A stretch of DNA of 64,000 nucleotides from Coleofasciculus sp937127375 (GTDB taxonomy: Bacteria > Cyanobacteriota > Cyanobacteriia > Cyanobacteriales > Coleofasciculaceae), in NCBI GenBank assembly GCA_040218875.1, contig JAVJQP010000076.1; one strand, given 5' to 3'. Under the pieces are notes generated by a model that saw only the letters and a program-made list of their open reading frames with translations, ran no database searches and was not told the origin of the DNA. The position numbers and the translations under genes are program-made. Positions 27,993 through 35,721 of this stretch are shown here, piece by piece; position 1 is the stretch's first letter; each line of letters begins with the position of its first letter.

Positions 27993-28653
27993 GACCAATC
28001 CCAAAGTCATTTTACTCGATGCCGTCGGTACATTATTTGGGGTGCGCGGAAGTGTCGGTCAGGTTTACAGTGCGATCGCTCGCCAGTTTAATGTGAATGT
28101 ACCACCGAAACTGGTTAACGATGCCTTTTTCCAGGCTTTTGCTGCGACTGATCCCTTAGTTTTTCCCGACACAGACTCTCAAGAGATTCCTCAATGTGAA
28201 TTTGAATGGTGGCGCGTGATTGCCCTTCGCACGTTCCAAAAAGTCGGTGTTCTGGAACAGTTTGCCGACTTTACCGATTTTTTTGACCACCTTTACACCC
28301 ACTTTGCCACAGCCGAACCCTGGTTTATTTATCCAGACGTTATCCCAGCGCTGGAGGCGTGGCGGCGAGTTGATATTAAGCTAGGTGTTTTGTCAAATTT
28401 TGATTCTCGCCTTTACTTAGTGCTAAAAGCCCTGAATCTGGATGAATTTTTCAGTTCAATCACCATTTCTACAGAAGCAGGGGTGGCTAAACCTGATCCC
28501 CAAATTTTTACTCGCGCCTTACAGAACTATGAGTGTGAACCTTCACAAGCATGGCATATTGGTGATAGTTTGCGGGAGGATTATCAGGGGGCTAAAGCGG
28601 CGGGATTGAGAGCGATTTGGTTGGAGCGTTCCCAAGATATGGCTGAGATTTAA
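27991..28653 (+). CDS. HAD-IA family hydrolase with altered motif I
   Basis: 220 residues of the haloacid dehalogenase superfamily (HDHD3/REG-2-like). Motif I reads ILLDAVGTLFG: Asp10 is the nucleophile position, but the usual second Asp (DxD) is Val12. Motif II is LGVLSNFD, motif III Lys is in GVAKPDPQIF and motif IV is WHIGDSLREDYQGAKAAG. Loss of the general-acid Asp makes a classical phosphatase reaction doubtful. The ATG sits at the edge of the heptamer repeat (ATGACCAATCCC). Confidence 0.85.
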   Translation: MTNPKVILLDAVGTLFGVRGSVGQVYSAIARQFNVNVPPKLVNDAFFQAFAATDPLVFPDTDSQEIPQCEFEWWRVIALRTFQKVGVLEQFADFTDFFDHLYTHFATAEPWFIYPDVIPALEAWRRVDIKLGVLSNFDSRLYLVLKALNLDEFFSSITISTEAGVAKPDPQIFTRALQNYECEPSQAWHIGDSLREDYQGAKAAGLRAIWLERSQDMAEI

Positions 28654-28655
28654 TC

Positions 28656-28791
28656 GTCATTTGTTTATGTCATTCGTCATTCGTCAGGGCGGGTTTAGTC
28701 ACATTTAGGTGACAAAAAATGTTAGTAGTCAAACCCGCCCCTACCAACCAGGTGTATATAGATCCCCGACTTCTTGGAGAAGTCGGGGATC
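28656..28791. repeat. Heptamers, palindromic element and a 14-bp hairpin
   Basis: Contains TCATTCG-type heptamers (about 28660-28686), GGGCGGGTTT/AAACCCGCCCC inverted arms (28687-28741), and a perfect inverted repeat GATCCCCGACTTCT-TGG-AGAAGTCGGGGATC (28761-28791). The last lies next to the broken 3' end of the DUF4114-type pseudogene. Confidence 0.9.
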
Positions 28792-28804
28792 TTGCGGAAG
28801 AAGA

Positions 28805-29623
28805 CTATAGACCCCCAACAAGTTTATCCTCGAAAGCAATGATGAATTCATTGTCGCTAAATAGGGCTTGCTGCACAAAGCCGAAACCCTTAGCTATCAA
28901 TACTTTGAGCCATATTGACAGTGGATAAAGTGCAAGAAAATGGGGTAGCATCCTTCATAAGTATGGCTTCACCTTGCTCAGTTAAAATGTACCCTTTCTC
29001 CCCCAGCTACCCCAGCGTCCCCAGCTTCCCCAGCTCCCCCTCACCACAAGACTTATTCAGCAGCCCCTAAATACACCTGGTTGACGTCCCGACGCCTGTA
29101 GTACTGTTTGATCATCGCCCTGAAAAATGAGACCCTGAGCCGCGTTATTTGTGTTGAGCCGATCCTCGCTGAAGAAGGTTTCGCCTAGTGGATTTGTCAG
29201 GTAATAACCAAACATGTTGCCAAAATCTTCGTAGATTTGGAAGTTAGGATCAGCTACAGGTGGGACTTCAGGTGGGAATGCCAAAGTGCTAACACCGACG
29301 CTGTTATCAGCTAAGAAGAATACGCTGGCTGCATCTCCTAGGTCATTGTCTCCAATAAAGATCGGAACTCGGAAACTGGGGTTATCTGCTTTATAAATAC
29401 CAAACACGTTTTCAGGGGCAAAACCAGCGATCTCGAAAAGTAAAGTGTTTTCAGAAGCGCCACTAGACTGGTTCGTAAATAAATCGAACGGTGTCTGATC
29501 ATTCTCCACATTAATCCCAGGACCGGATAATGTGATGCCATCCAAGAGTTGTTGGAGGGATATGCCATCATCAGAACCGCATAAGGTTTTCAGACTATGA
29601 GGAGCAACGGTAAAATGAAGCTT
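28805..29623 (-). pseudogene. DUF4114-type secreted protein gene, interrupted
   Basis: The 162-codon open frame 29057-29545 (GITLSGPGINVENDQTPFDL) ends abruptly at RQPGVF-RGC-stop. Removing bases 28864-29067 plus one copy of the flanking TAAATA restores RQPGVF-SDNEFIIAFEDK in frame. That is the expected DUF4114-like continuation, and it runs to a stop at 28805. The upstream side is open to a TGA at 29624 but has no ATG and no signal peptide, and the C-terminal part of the domain is absent. The gene is therefore broken at the 5' end, in the middle and at the 3' end. Confidence 0.75.
28864..29067. mobile_element. 204-bp non-autonomous insertion (MITE-like) with 6-bp target duplication
   Basis: Bounded by TAAATA at 28858-28863 and 29068-29073. 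Plus-strand ends GGGCTTGCTGCACAA (28864-28878) and TTATTCAGCAGCCCC (29053-29067) form imperfect terminal inverted repeats (11 of 15). No transposase is inside. Near one end there is C-rich sequence of the CCCCAGCT type found in other local arrays. Excision with one TAAATA copy restores a reading frame, which fixes both boundaries. Confidence 0.78.
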
Positions 29624-29666
29624 TCAACTCTACGTCGCACTCACATCAGGTTTTACGTCATCCACA

Positions 29667-30674
29667 ATGGCAATTAGCGATTCTCGAATCATTACCTATA
29701 GTCCCGCTTACACGCTGGTTCCGACCTACGAATGCTTTAACCGTTGTAGCTACTGTAATTTTCGCGCTGATCCGGGTCAAAGTTCATGGTTGACTCTAAC
29801 TGAGGCTGATCATCTCTTAAAACAGCTTCAACCTCAAGGAATTTGTGAAATTCTCATCCTGAGTGGTGAAGTGCATCCCCATTCGCCACGGCGTCAAGCT
29901 TGGTTCCAGCGAATTTATGATCTATGTGAACTTGCCCTATCAATGGGATTTCTCCCCCATACTAATGGTGGACCGTTGCAGTTTGAGGAGATGCGATCGC
30001 TAAAGTCGGTAAATGTGTCAATGGGGTTAATGCTGGAACAGATTACACCTCAACTCCAGGAAACCGTTCACCGTCATGCACCCAGTAAGATACCCCAGGT
30101 ACGGCTACAACAGCTTGTTTGGGCGGGGGAATTACAGATTCCGTTTACCACTGGGCTATTGTTGGGGATTGGTGAGACAAGTGCGGATTGGTGGGAAACC
30201 TTGGATGCGATCGCGCAGCTTCATGATCAGTATGGTCATATCCAAGAAGTGATCTTACAACCTCATAGTCCCGGTGATCAACAACATTGGCAAGCCCCCG
30301 CATTTGATCCGCAACAGTTACCCCAAGTCATAGGCAAAGCCCGCCAAATTTTACCTGCCGATATCACCCTGCAAATTCCGCCTAATTTAGTCCCAGATAA
30401 CCAATGGTTACTCGCTTGTTTAGCCGCAGGCGCGAGTGATTTAGGCGGAATTGGACCCAAAGACGAGGTGAATCCCGATTATCCCCATCCTCAAATTCAG
30501 CGATTACAAAATAGTATTGAACCAGCCGGATGGCATCTCGTACCACGCTTACCCGTTTATCCGCAGTATAATGATTGGTTGTCCCCACGATTACAACAAG
30601 CCGTTTTGAATAAACGATTTGATGACATCCAACGGGGAAGCGATTTTCTAATCAACAAAGAACAAATGATGTAG
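29667..30674 (+). CDS. cofG: CofG-type radical SAM enzyme (F0 synthase subunit)
   Basis: 335 residues. It has the radical SAM cysteine motif C23-x3-C27-x2-C30 (CFNRCSYC), the CofG-typical LTLTEADHLLKQL and PHTNGGPL regions, GLLLGIGETSADW, and near the end GIGPKDEVNP. CofG with CofH makes 7,8-didemethyl-8-hydroxy-5-deazariboflavin, the chromophore of F420 and of some cyanobacterial photolyases. No cofH or photolyase lies in the window. The ATG at 29667 matches the family start. It sits divergently beside the DUF4114 pseudogene. Confidence 0.92.
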   Translation: MAISDSRIITYSPAYTLVPTYECFNRCSYCNFRADPGQSSWLTLTEADHLLKQLQPQGICEILILSGEVHPHSPRRQAWFQRIYDLCELALSMGFLPHTNGGPLQFEEMRSLKSVNVSMGLMLEQITPQLQETVHRHAPSKIPQVRLQQLVWAGELQIPFTTGLLLGIGETSADWWETLDAIAQLHDQYGHIQEVILQPHSPGDQQHWQAPAFDPQQLPQVIGKARQILPADITLQIPPNLVPDNQWLLACLAAGASDLGGIGPKDEVNPDYPHPQIQRLQNSIEPAGWHLVPRLPVYPQYNDWLSPRLQQAVLNKRFDDIQRGSDFLINKEQMM

Positions 30675-30815
30675 CTTGTTTCTCGCGAAGTGAGTAAGCT
30701 ATTCGGCATTCAAACCTTAATATCAACAATGACGAAATCCTTGTCGTAGTGTGAGCATCTTGCTCACTGTATTGAGCGCTCGCTACTAATACCCAATTTA
30801 AATGCGTGACAGCTT

Positions 30816-31730
30816 ATGACAAATGACAAAATTATGTCTCAACTTGAAACAGCCTTAGAATTTATCCGAAACGTTGAACAGAAAAATTCTAATAAATCAG
30901 CATATCAAATCGCCAATATTTTGCGCGGCTATACCCGAAAAAATTATACAACCGGGCTATGGAATACCGCCACAGGATATCACCAAAACTATATTCAAGG
31001 AGAATTTCAGGGAAAATTAAATAGGGATGTCTTGTTAAGTGGAGAAACCACAGACCTTGGTCATTTTCTCGCCTCCCTGTCTGACCAAATTAATCAACCT
31101 GGTGTTCAATGGTCAGATTTGACCCAATGGACAGCAGATCATACAGCGTGGGCGGGTGATATTGGTTCAGCAATTATTGTTTATCGGACGCAATACGAAA
31201 CCCTAGCGGTCAAAAGCTTATCGGAAGCCTTAACTCGCTTTGCCAGAGATTCTGATTATACTGCCGATGTAGCGGCTTGTGTTATCGGAACTCTAATTAA
31301 TTCGGGTCGCTATCAATCGGTTTCTCAAGGGATTGCAGACTATAATTCGACGACTTATTCCCAGCAGGTGAAAACATTTATCCAACAGCGTTTTGGCGGA
31401 ACGTTCCAAGGAAATAAACTCCAAAACCCAGCGGTTGTTGAAGCAAAAATGGCTCAAGTTGTCTTTTTATTCGTGCGCTTATCCAATGCTCCAGATATTG
31501 TGGCATCAATGAAGGACGTTTGGCAATCTCCAGATCAATTGAATTTAAGCAATATTGTACAACCCCAACGGAGTGATATTCTAGCCGGAACGTTACATTT
31601 TCTGGCTCACTTGGTTAGGTTTGGTGGTTTAGAACCCTTGACATTTAAACCCTATCGTGTGCCAAGAACTAAATGGCTGGGTAGTCTTAATCAGGTAACA
31701 GTGAACGGAAGCATAAGTACCTGGACATAA
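30816..31730 (+). CDS. Hypothetical protein, unrecognised family
   Basis: 304 residues, soluble, mostly helical. Notable conserved-looking stretches are ANILRGYTRKNYTTGLWNT, LSGETTDLGHFLASLSDQ and DHTAWAGDIGSAIIVYR. No signal peptide or catalytic motif was recognised. The first codons (ATGACAAATGACAAA) are heptamer repeat sequence. An internal ATG at 30834 (MSQLETALEF) may be the original start. Followed at once by a large repeat region. Confidence 0.6.
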   Translation: MTNDKIMSQLETALEFIRNVEQKNSNKSAYQIANILRGYTRKNYTTGLWNTATGYHQNYIQGEFQGKLNRDVLLSGETTDLGHFLASLSDQINQPGVQWSDLTQWTADHTAWAGDIGSAIIVYRTQYETLAVKSLSEALTRFARDSDYTADVAACVIGTLINSGRYQSVSQGIADYNSTTYSQQVKTFIQQRFGGTFQGNKLQNPAVVEAKMAQVVFLFVRLSNAPDIVASMKDVWQSPDQLNLSNIVQPQRSDILAGTLHFLAHLVRFGGLEPLTFKPYRVPRTKWLGSLNQVTVNGSISTWT

Positions 31731-31822
31731 ATTCTGTCCGCTGTACTAAGAAATGTTAACAACTGTTCCCTGTTCTCTGTTCCTTCCTAATCTCAACCCG
31801 TTATCGCATTTATTGGTAAGCC

Positions 31823-31950
31823 AGGGCGGGTTTTGTTTTTCATTTATCGGTGGGGAGGGCGGGTTTTGTTTTTCATTTATCGGTGGGGAGGGCGGGTTTT
31901 GTTTTTCATTTATCGGTGGGGAGGGCGGGTTTTGTTTTTCCGTTATTTCA
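31823..31950. repeat. 33-bp tandem repeat (expanded left arm of palindromic element)
   Basis: Units start at 31823, 31856, 31889 and 31922 (last one partial). Each begins AGGGCGGGTTTTGTTTTTC and ends TTATCGGTGGGG. The three complete spacings are exactly 33 bp. The core GGGCGGGTTT is the left arm of the dispersed palindromic family. Confidence 0.93.
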
Positions 31951-31970
31951 ACAATAGCTGACCTTAGTCC

Positions 31971-32100
31971 CTAAACCCGCCCCTACAGTCCCTAAACCCG
32001 CCCCTACAATTGTGGCTAAACCCGCCCCTACAATTGTGGCTAAACCCGCCCCTACAATTATGGCTAAACCCGCCCCTACAATTGTGGCTAAAACCCACGC
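31971..32100. repeat. 24-bp tandem repeat (expanded right arm of palindromic element)
   Basis: CTAAACCCGCCCCTACA units start at 31971, 31992, 32016, 32040, 32064 and 32088. The first spacing is 21 bp, the others 24 bp with linker ATTGTGG (once ATTATGG). The sixth copy is degenerate. The units are complementary to the GGGCGGGTTT core of the preceding array, so the two arrays face each other. Confidence 0.93.
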
Positions 32101-32227
32101 CGACGAATTATTACTTATTACTTATGATTTATTTTCGTTAACTTTTAAAAATAAAACTCTATAGGTTGCCCATAAAATTGCTAAACTACAACCATCTTAA
32201 AAGAATCCCGAATGGAATGGTTGAAAA

Positions 32228-32611
32228 ATGACCTCAATGAAATGTCCTAAATGTCAAGGAAACCTGGAACCTGTAGTTTATGCTGATGTTGAAGTAGACC
32301 GATGCGCTGATTGTAATGGCATTTGGTTTGATTCTCAAGAAGCTCAAACTCTCAAGCAAATAGAGGGTTCTGAAGCAATCGATACGGGTGATCCCAAAAT
32401 CGGCAGTAAATTTAATGCCATTGAAGATATTAATTGCCCGAAATGCAAAGCAAAAATGACCAAAATGGTTGACCTAAAACAGTCCCATATTTGGTACGAA
32501 AAATGCCCAATCTGTTATGGTATCTGGTTTGATGCTGGGGAATTTAAGGATTATAAACAGGAAGATATTCAGGATATCTTCAAAGGAATCTTCAGTGGGG
32601 AACGACGATGA
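32228..32611 (+). CDS. Double zinc-ribbon (zf-TFIIB) protein
   Basis: 127 residues with two related zinc-ribbon halves: CPKCQG plus DRCADCNGIWFD, and CPKCKAK plus EKCPICYGIWFDAGEF. Each half offers four cysteines for one zinc. This matches the small bacterial zf-TFIIB family; a role in nucleic acid or protein binding is plausible but unproven. Two ATGs (32228 and 32237) are possible starts. Upstream lie the repeat arrays and an AT-rich stretch. Confidence 0.85.
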   Translation: MTSMKCPKCQGNLEPVVYADVEVDRCADCNGIWFDSQEAQTLKQIEGSEAIDTGDPKIGSKFNAIEDINCPKCKAKMTKMVDLKQSHIWYEKCPICYGIWFDAGEFKDYKQEDIQDIFKGIFSGERR

Positions 32612-32682
32612 TCAGGGCTGATCAATATTTCCGGACTGGTGGGAGTCATCGGGGTTATCGATATTGGCGAATCATCAAAATA

Positions 32683-32794
32683 ACGACGTTACGACGTTAC
32701 GACGTTAAGTAGATAGACCAATATAAACATAAAGTAGCTTGGCGGGTTTTGAAGGCTGAATCATAAGGACAGCTAACTGTTGCTTCAACCCGCC
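32683..32794. repeat. ACGACGTT triplet repeat and a palindromic element
   Basis: Three exact ACGACGTT units (32683-32706). After 34 bp come inverted arms GGCGGGTTTTGAAG (32741-32754) and CTTCAACCCGCC (32783-32794) around a 28-bp centre. This is a shorter, diverged member of the GGGCGGGTTT palindrome family. Confidence 0.8.
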
Positions 32795-32840
32795 TTTAAA
32801 ATAGCCTTTACGTTATCTGGCTAGGTTATCTGCATCTGCA

Positions 32841-33155
32841 CTAAACGTCTTCCGACTTATCAATGCTGTTGCTAGGGGAAGCATTATATAAAGCATCAAG
32901 CTGGGTGCGGGCGTCTTCAACAGTCATGGATTTCATGACCAGCAGTGGTTCACTTGTCGGATTCCCGGTATCATCCAACAGTTCTGGATGGGGGACACGA
33001 GTATTGCTAGAACTAGATGCGGCAAATGAAGCCTTTCCCGCAGGTGCGTAATGCCGTTGAGCATCTATACTCAAGTTCAGTAAACTGCGAATCAAATTCC
33101 CGATCGCGAGAAATGCAATAACGGTAAAGGCAATTATGTATAGTAGGTGTAACAT
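32841..33155 (-). CDS. DUF2973 protein
   Basis: 104 residues starting with a membrane helix (MLHLLYIIAFTVIAFLAIGNLIRSL), then a hydrophilic region with the family-like PHPELLDDTGNPTSEPLLVM. Cyanobacterial DUF2973; function unknown. It follows the DUF2605 gene on the same strand (117 bp gap), a pairing I associate with cyanobacterial genomes. Confidence 0.82.
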   Translation of the reverse strand: MLHLLYIIAFTVIAFLAIGNLIRSLLNLSIDAQRHYAPAGKASFAASSSSNTRVPHPELLDDTGNPTSEPLLVMKSMTVEDARTQLDALYNASPSNSIDKSEDV

Positions 33156-33272
33156 GGCATCATCCTCCAGACTAAACCGTTGATCTGTTAATCGATTATC
33201 TTAGGGTGGGTCTTTGAAATTACCTTTTTATCTGTAATCCGTTTAGCTTATCAAACCTAGGCATAAATTTGA

Positions 33273-33638
33273 TCACTCTCTCGGCTCAATATTGACATTT
33301 CCAGAAATCTCCGACTCGGATTCTCCCGATTTCAATGAGCGCCAGCGCATCCCGACTTGCCAACACTCGTTGACTAACCGATGCCATGGCACTAATGTAG
33401 CGGGTTCAATCCCCACTTGACCATCCGTTGCTTGAAATAATGTTACCGCCGCATTGACTTCCCGTTGGGCGGTTTTGACTCTCTCCAGTAAATCCCTCTG
33501 CTGCTGTCGGCTTAAAAAGCTGATCTCCTCAGCTTCGAGTAACGAACGCGATCGCGAAAACCAATATTGGAAATCATCCAACAGGGGTTGTAGTATCGAC
33601 TTGAGCAGGTCTTGCTCGTGGGGCTGAGACTGAGGCAT
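33273..33638 (-). CDS. DUF2605 protein
   Basis: 121 residues, soluble and helical. The core LLKSILQPLLDDFQYWFSRS and the later LVPWHRLVNECWQVGMRWR are typical of the cyanobacterial DUF2605 family. Function unknown. It is likely the first gene of a two-gene operon with DUF2973 and is divergent from thrS. Confidence 0.82.
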   Translation of the reverse strand: MPQSQPHEQDLLKSILQPLLDDFQYWFSRSRSLLEAEEISFLSRQQQRDLLERVKTAQREVNAAVTLFQATDGQVGIEPATLVPWHRLVNECWQVGMRWRSLKSGESESEISGNVNIEPRE

Positions 33639-33800
33639 GAATCTTAAGCGCTAATTCATCTGTTAATTTATCTTAACGCTAGTTACAATTCTTTACAATA
33701 CGCAACCAACTCGGCAACCTGCATTGGTTCAAGAAGGTGAGTATCATGGAATGGAGAAAAGGAACCAGGGAAACCGTTAACTGCTTTCAACCTCAACTCA

Positions 33801-35630
33801 ATGGCACAGTCACCCATGTCCAACGTCGAAGCCCCCCAAAAACCCGAAAAAATTCATTTGCCTCGGACCAGTGAATCTGAGACCCTGAAAAAAATTCGCC
33901 ATACCGCCTCTCATGTCATGGCGATGGCGGTACAGAAGCTGTTTCCGGGGACACAGGTGACGATTGGTCCGTGGATTGAGAATGGCTTTTATTACGACTT
34001 CGCCAAACCCGAACCCTTTACCGAGCAAGACTTAAAAGCCATCAAAAAAGAGATGGTGAAAATCCTCAAGCGTAAACTCCCCCTGATTCGGGAAGAAGTC
34101 AGCCGCGAAGAAGCCGAACGTCGGATCAAAGAACTCGGTGAACCCTACAAACTAGAAATCCTCCAAGACTTAGAAGACCCAATCACCCTATACCACCTCG
34201 GAGAAGATTGGTGGGACTTGTGCGCCGGACCCCATGTCGAAACCACAGGTGACATTCATCCCAAAGCAATTGACCTAGAAAGTGTCGCTGGCGCATACTG
34301 GCGCGGTGATGCAAATAAGGCGCAACTTCAGCGAATTTACGGCACCGCCTGGGAGACGCCGGAACAACTAACTGAATATAAGCGGCGCAAACAAGAAGCC
34401 CTCAAGCGTGATCATCGCAAGCTGGGCAAAGACCTAGGACTGTTTATTTTATCCGACCCCGTAGGACCCGGATTGCCCTTGTGGACACCCAAAGGGACAA
34501 TCCTGCGGAGTACCTTAGAAGACTTCCTCAAACAGGAGCAAATTAAGCGCGGCTATCAGCCTGTAGTCACCCCGCATATTGGTCGCGTGGAGTTGTTTAA
34601 GACTTCGGGACATTGGCAGAAATATAAAGAAGACTTGTTCCCAATGATGGGAGACTCAGAAGCCGAAGGCTTTGTCCTGAAAGCCATGAACTGCCCATTT
34701 CATGTACAAATCTATAAGCATGAACTGCGTTCCTACCGAGATTTGCCCATGCGTCTCGCGGAGTTTGGCACGGTTTATCGGTATGAACAATCCGGGGAAC
34801 TAGGCGGATTAACCCGAGTTCGCGGCTTTACCCAAGATGATGCTCATCTGTTTGTCACCCCCGAACAACTGGATGATGAGTTCTTGCGGGTGGTTGACTT
34901 AACCCTATCCGTGTTTAACACTCTAGGGTTGCAAGATTTTAAAGCCCGTTTAAGTTTCCGTGACCCCAACCAAGACAAATATATTGGGTCAGATGAGGCG
35001 TGGAATAAGTCAGAAAACGCCATTCGTCGGGCAGTGGAAACCCTGGGAATGGGTCATTTTGAAGGCATTGGCGAAGCCGCGTTTTATGGTCCGAAGCTGG
35101 ATTTCATGTTCCATGACGCTTTAGATCGCGAGTGGCAATTGGGGACAGTACAGGTGGACTATAACCTGCCAGAGCGATTTAACTTAGAGTATGTGGCAGA
35201 AGATGGCACACGCCAGCGCCCTGTGATGATTCATCGTGCGCCCTTTGGCTCATTGGAACGGTTAATTGGGATTTTGATTGAGGAGTATGCGGGAGACTTC
35301 CCCTTCTGGTTAGCCCCCGTGCAAGCGCGACTGTTACCCGTGAGTGATGAACAGTTAACGTTTGCCAAGGAAGTGGCACAGAAAATGCGCCTGGTGGGAG
35401 TTCGCGTCGAAGTCGATACCAGTGGCGATCGCTTACCGAAGATGATCCGCAATGGCGAGAAGGCAAAAATCCCGGTGATGGCGGTTGTCGGGGCGAAGGA
35501 GGTTGAGTCTGATAGTCTTAGTGTACGGACTCGCGAGGCTGGGAAGCAATCCCAAGACTTAGGCGCGATTCCAGTGGCGCAGGTAGTGGAGAGAATGGAG
35601 AGTGCGATCGCTAACCGCCAGAATTTTTAG
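33801..35630 (+). CDS. thrS: Threonyl-tRNA synthetase (short form without TGS domain)
   Basis: 609 residues, class II synthetase. The editing domain is present (RHTASHVMAMAV with HxxxH, and WWDLCAGPH). Next comes the catalytic core with zinc ligands in MNCPFH and IHRAPFGSLERLIG, and the motif 2 region VYRYEQSGELGGLTRVRGF. The C-terminal anticodon-binding domain starts near APVQARLLPVSDEQ. The first ~60 residues of the E. coli type (TGS domain) are missing; this appears to be the cyanobacterial form. Start ATG at 33801; a second ATG six codons on is possible. Confidence 0.96.
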   Translation: MAQSPMSNVEAPQKPEKIHLPRTSESETLKKIRHTASHVMAMAVQKLFPGTQVTIGPWIENGFYYDFAKPEPFTEQDLKAIKKEMVKILKRKLPLIREEVSREEAERRIKELGEPYKLEILQDLEDPITLYHLGEDWWDLCAGPHVETTGDIHPKAIDLESVAGAYWRGDANKAQLQRIYGTAWETPEQLTEYKRRKQEALKRDHRKLGKDLGLFILSDPVGPGLPLWTPKGTILRSTLEDFLKQEQIKRGYQPVVTPHIGRVELFKTSGHWQKYKEDLFPMMGDSEAEGFVLKAMNCPFHVQIYKHELRSYRDLPMRLAEFGTVYRYEQSGELGGLTRVRGFTQDDAHLFVTPEQLDDEFLRVVDLTLSVFNTLGLQDFKARLSFRDPNQDKYIGSDEAWNKSENAIRRAVETLGMGHFEGIGEAAFYGPKLDFMFHDALDREWQLGTVQVDYNLPERFNLEYVAEDGTRQRPVMIHRAPFGSLERLIGILIEEYAGDFPFWLAPVQARLLPVSDEQLTFAKEVAQKMRLVGVRVEVDTSGDRLPKMIRNGEKAKIPVMAVVGAKEVESDSLSVRTREAGKQSQDLGAIPVAQVVERMESAIANRQNF

Positions 35631-35656
35631 GTGTTGTTGTCACCCTCCTTTTAAAA

Positions 35657-35686
35657 TGTAGAGACGTTGCATGCAACGTCTCTACA
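35657..35686. repeat. Perfect 30-bp palindrome (GTAGAGACG family)
   Basis: TGTAGAGACGTTGCA followed by its exact complement, 27 bp after thrS. The inner 28 bp are identical to the copy at 21561-21588. It lies between the convergent thrS and HD-domain genes. Confidence 0.9.
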
Positions 35687-35721
35687 AGGTTTGGATATCT
35701 GGAAAAAATAGATACGGATGC

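Noticed and set aside
28864..29067. Intact insertion sequence
   Set aside because: The element is only 204 bp and carries no transposase frame.
31753..31974. 73-codon plus-strand frame with repeated GGFCFSFIGGE
   Set aside because: It is a translation of the 33-bp tandem repeat, whose length is divisible by three; no start context.
31823..32100. Possible CRISPR array
   Set aside because: Units are continuous tandem repeats with near-identical linkers, not direct repeats separated by unique spacers; no cas genes.
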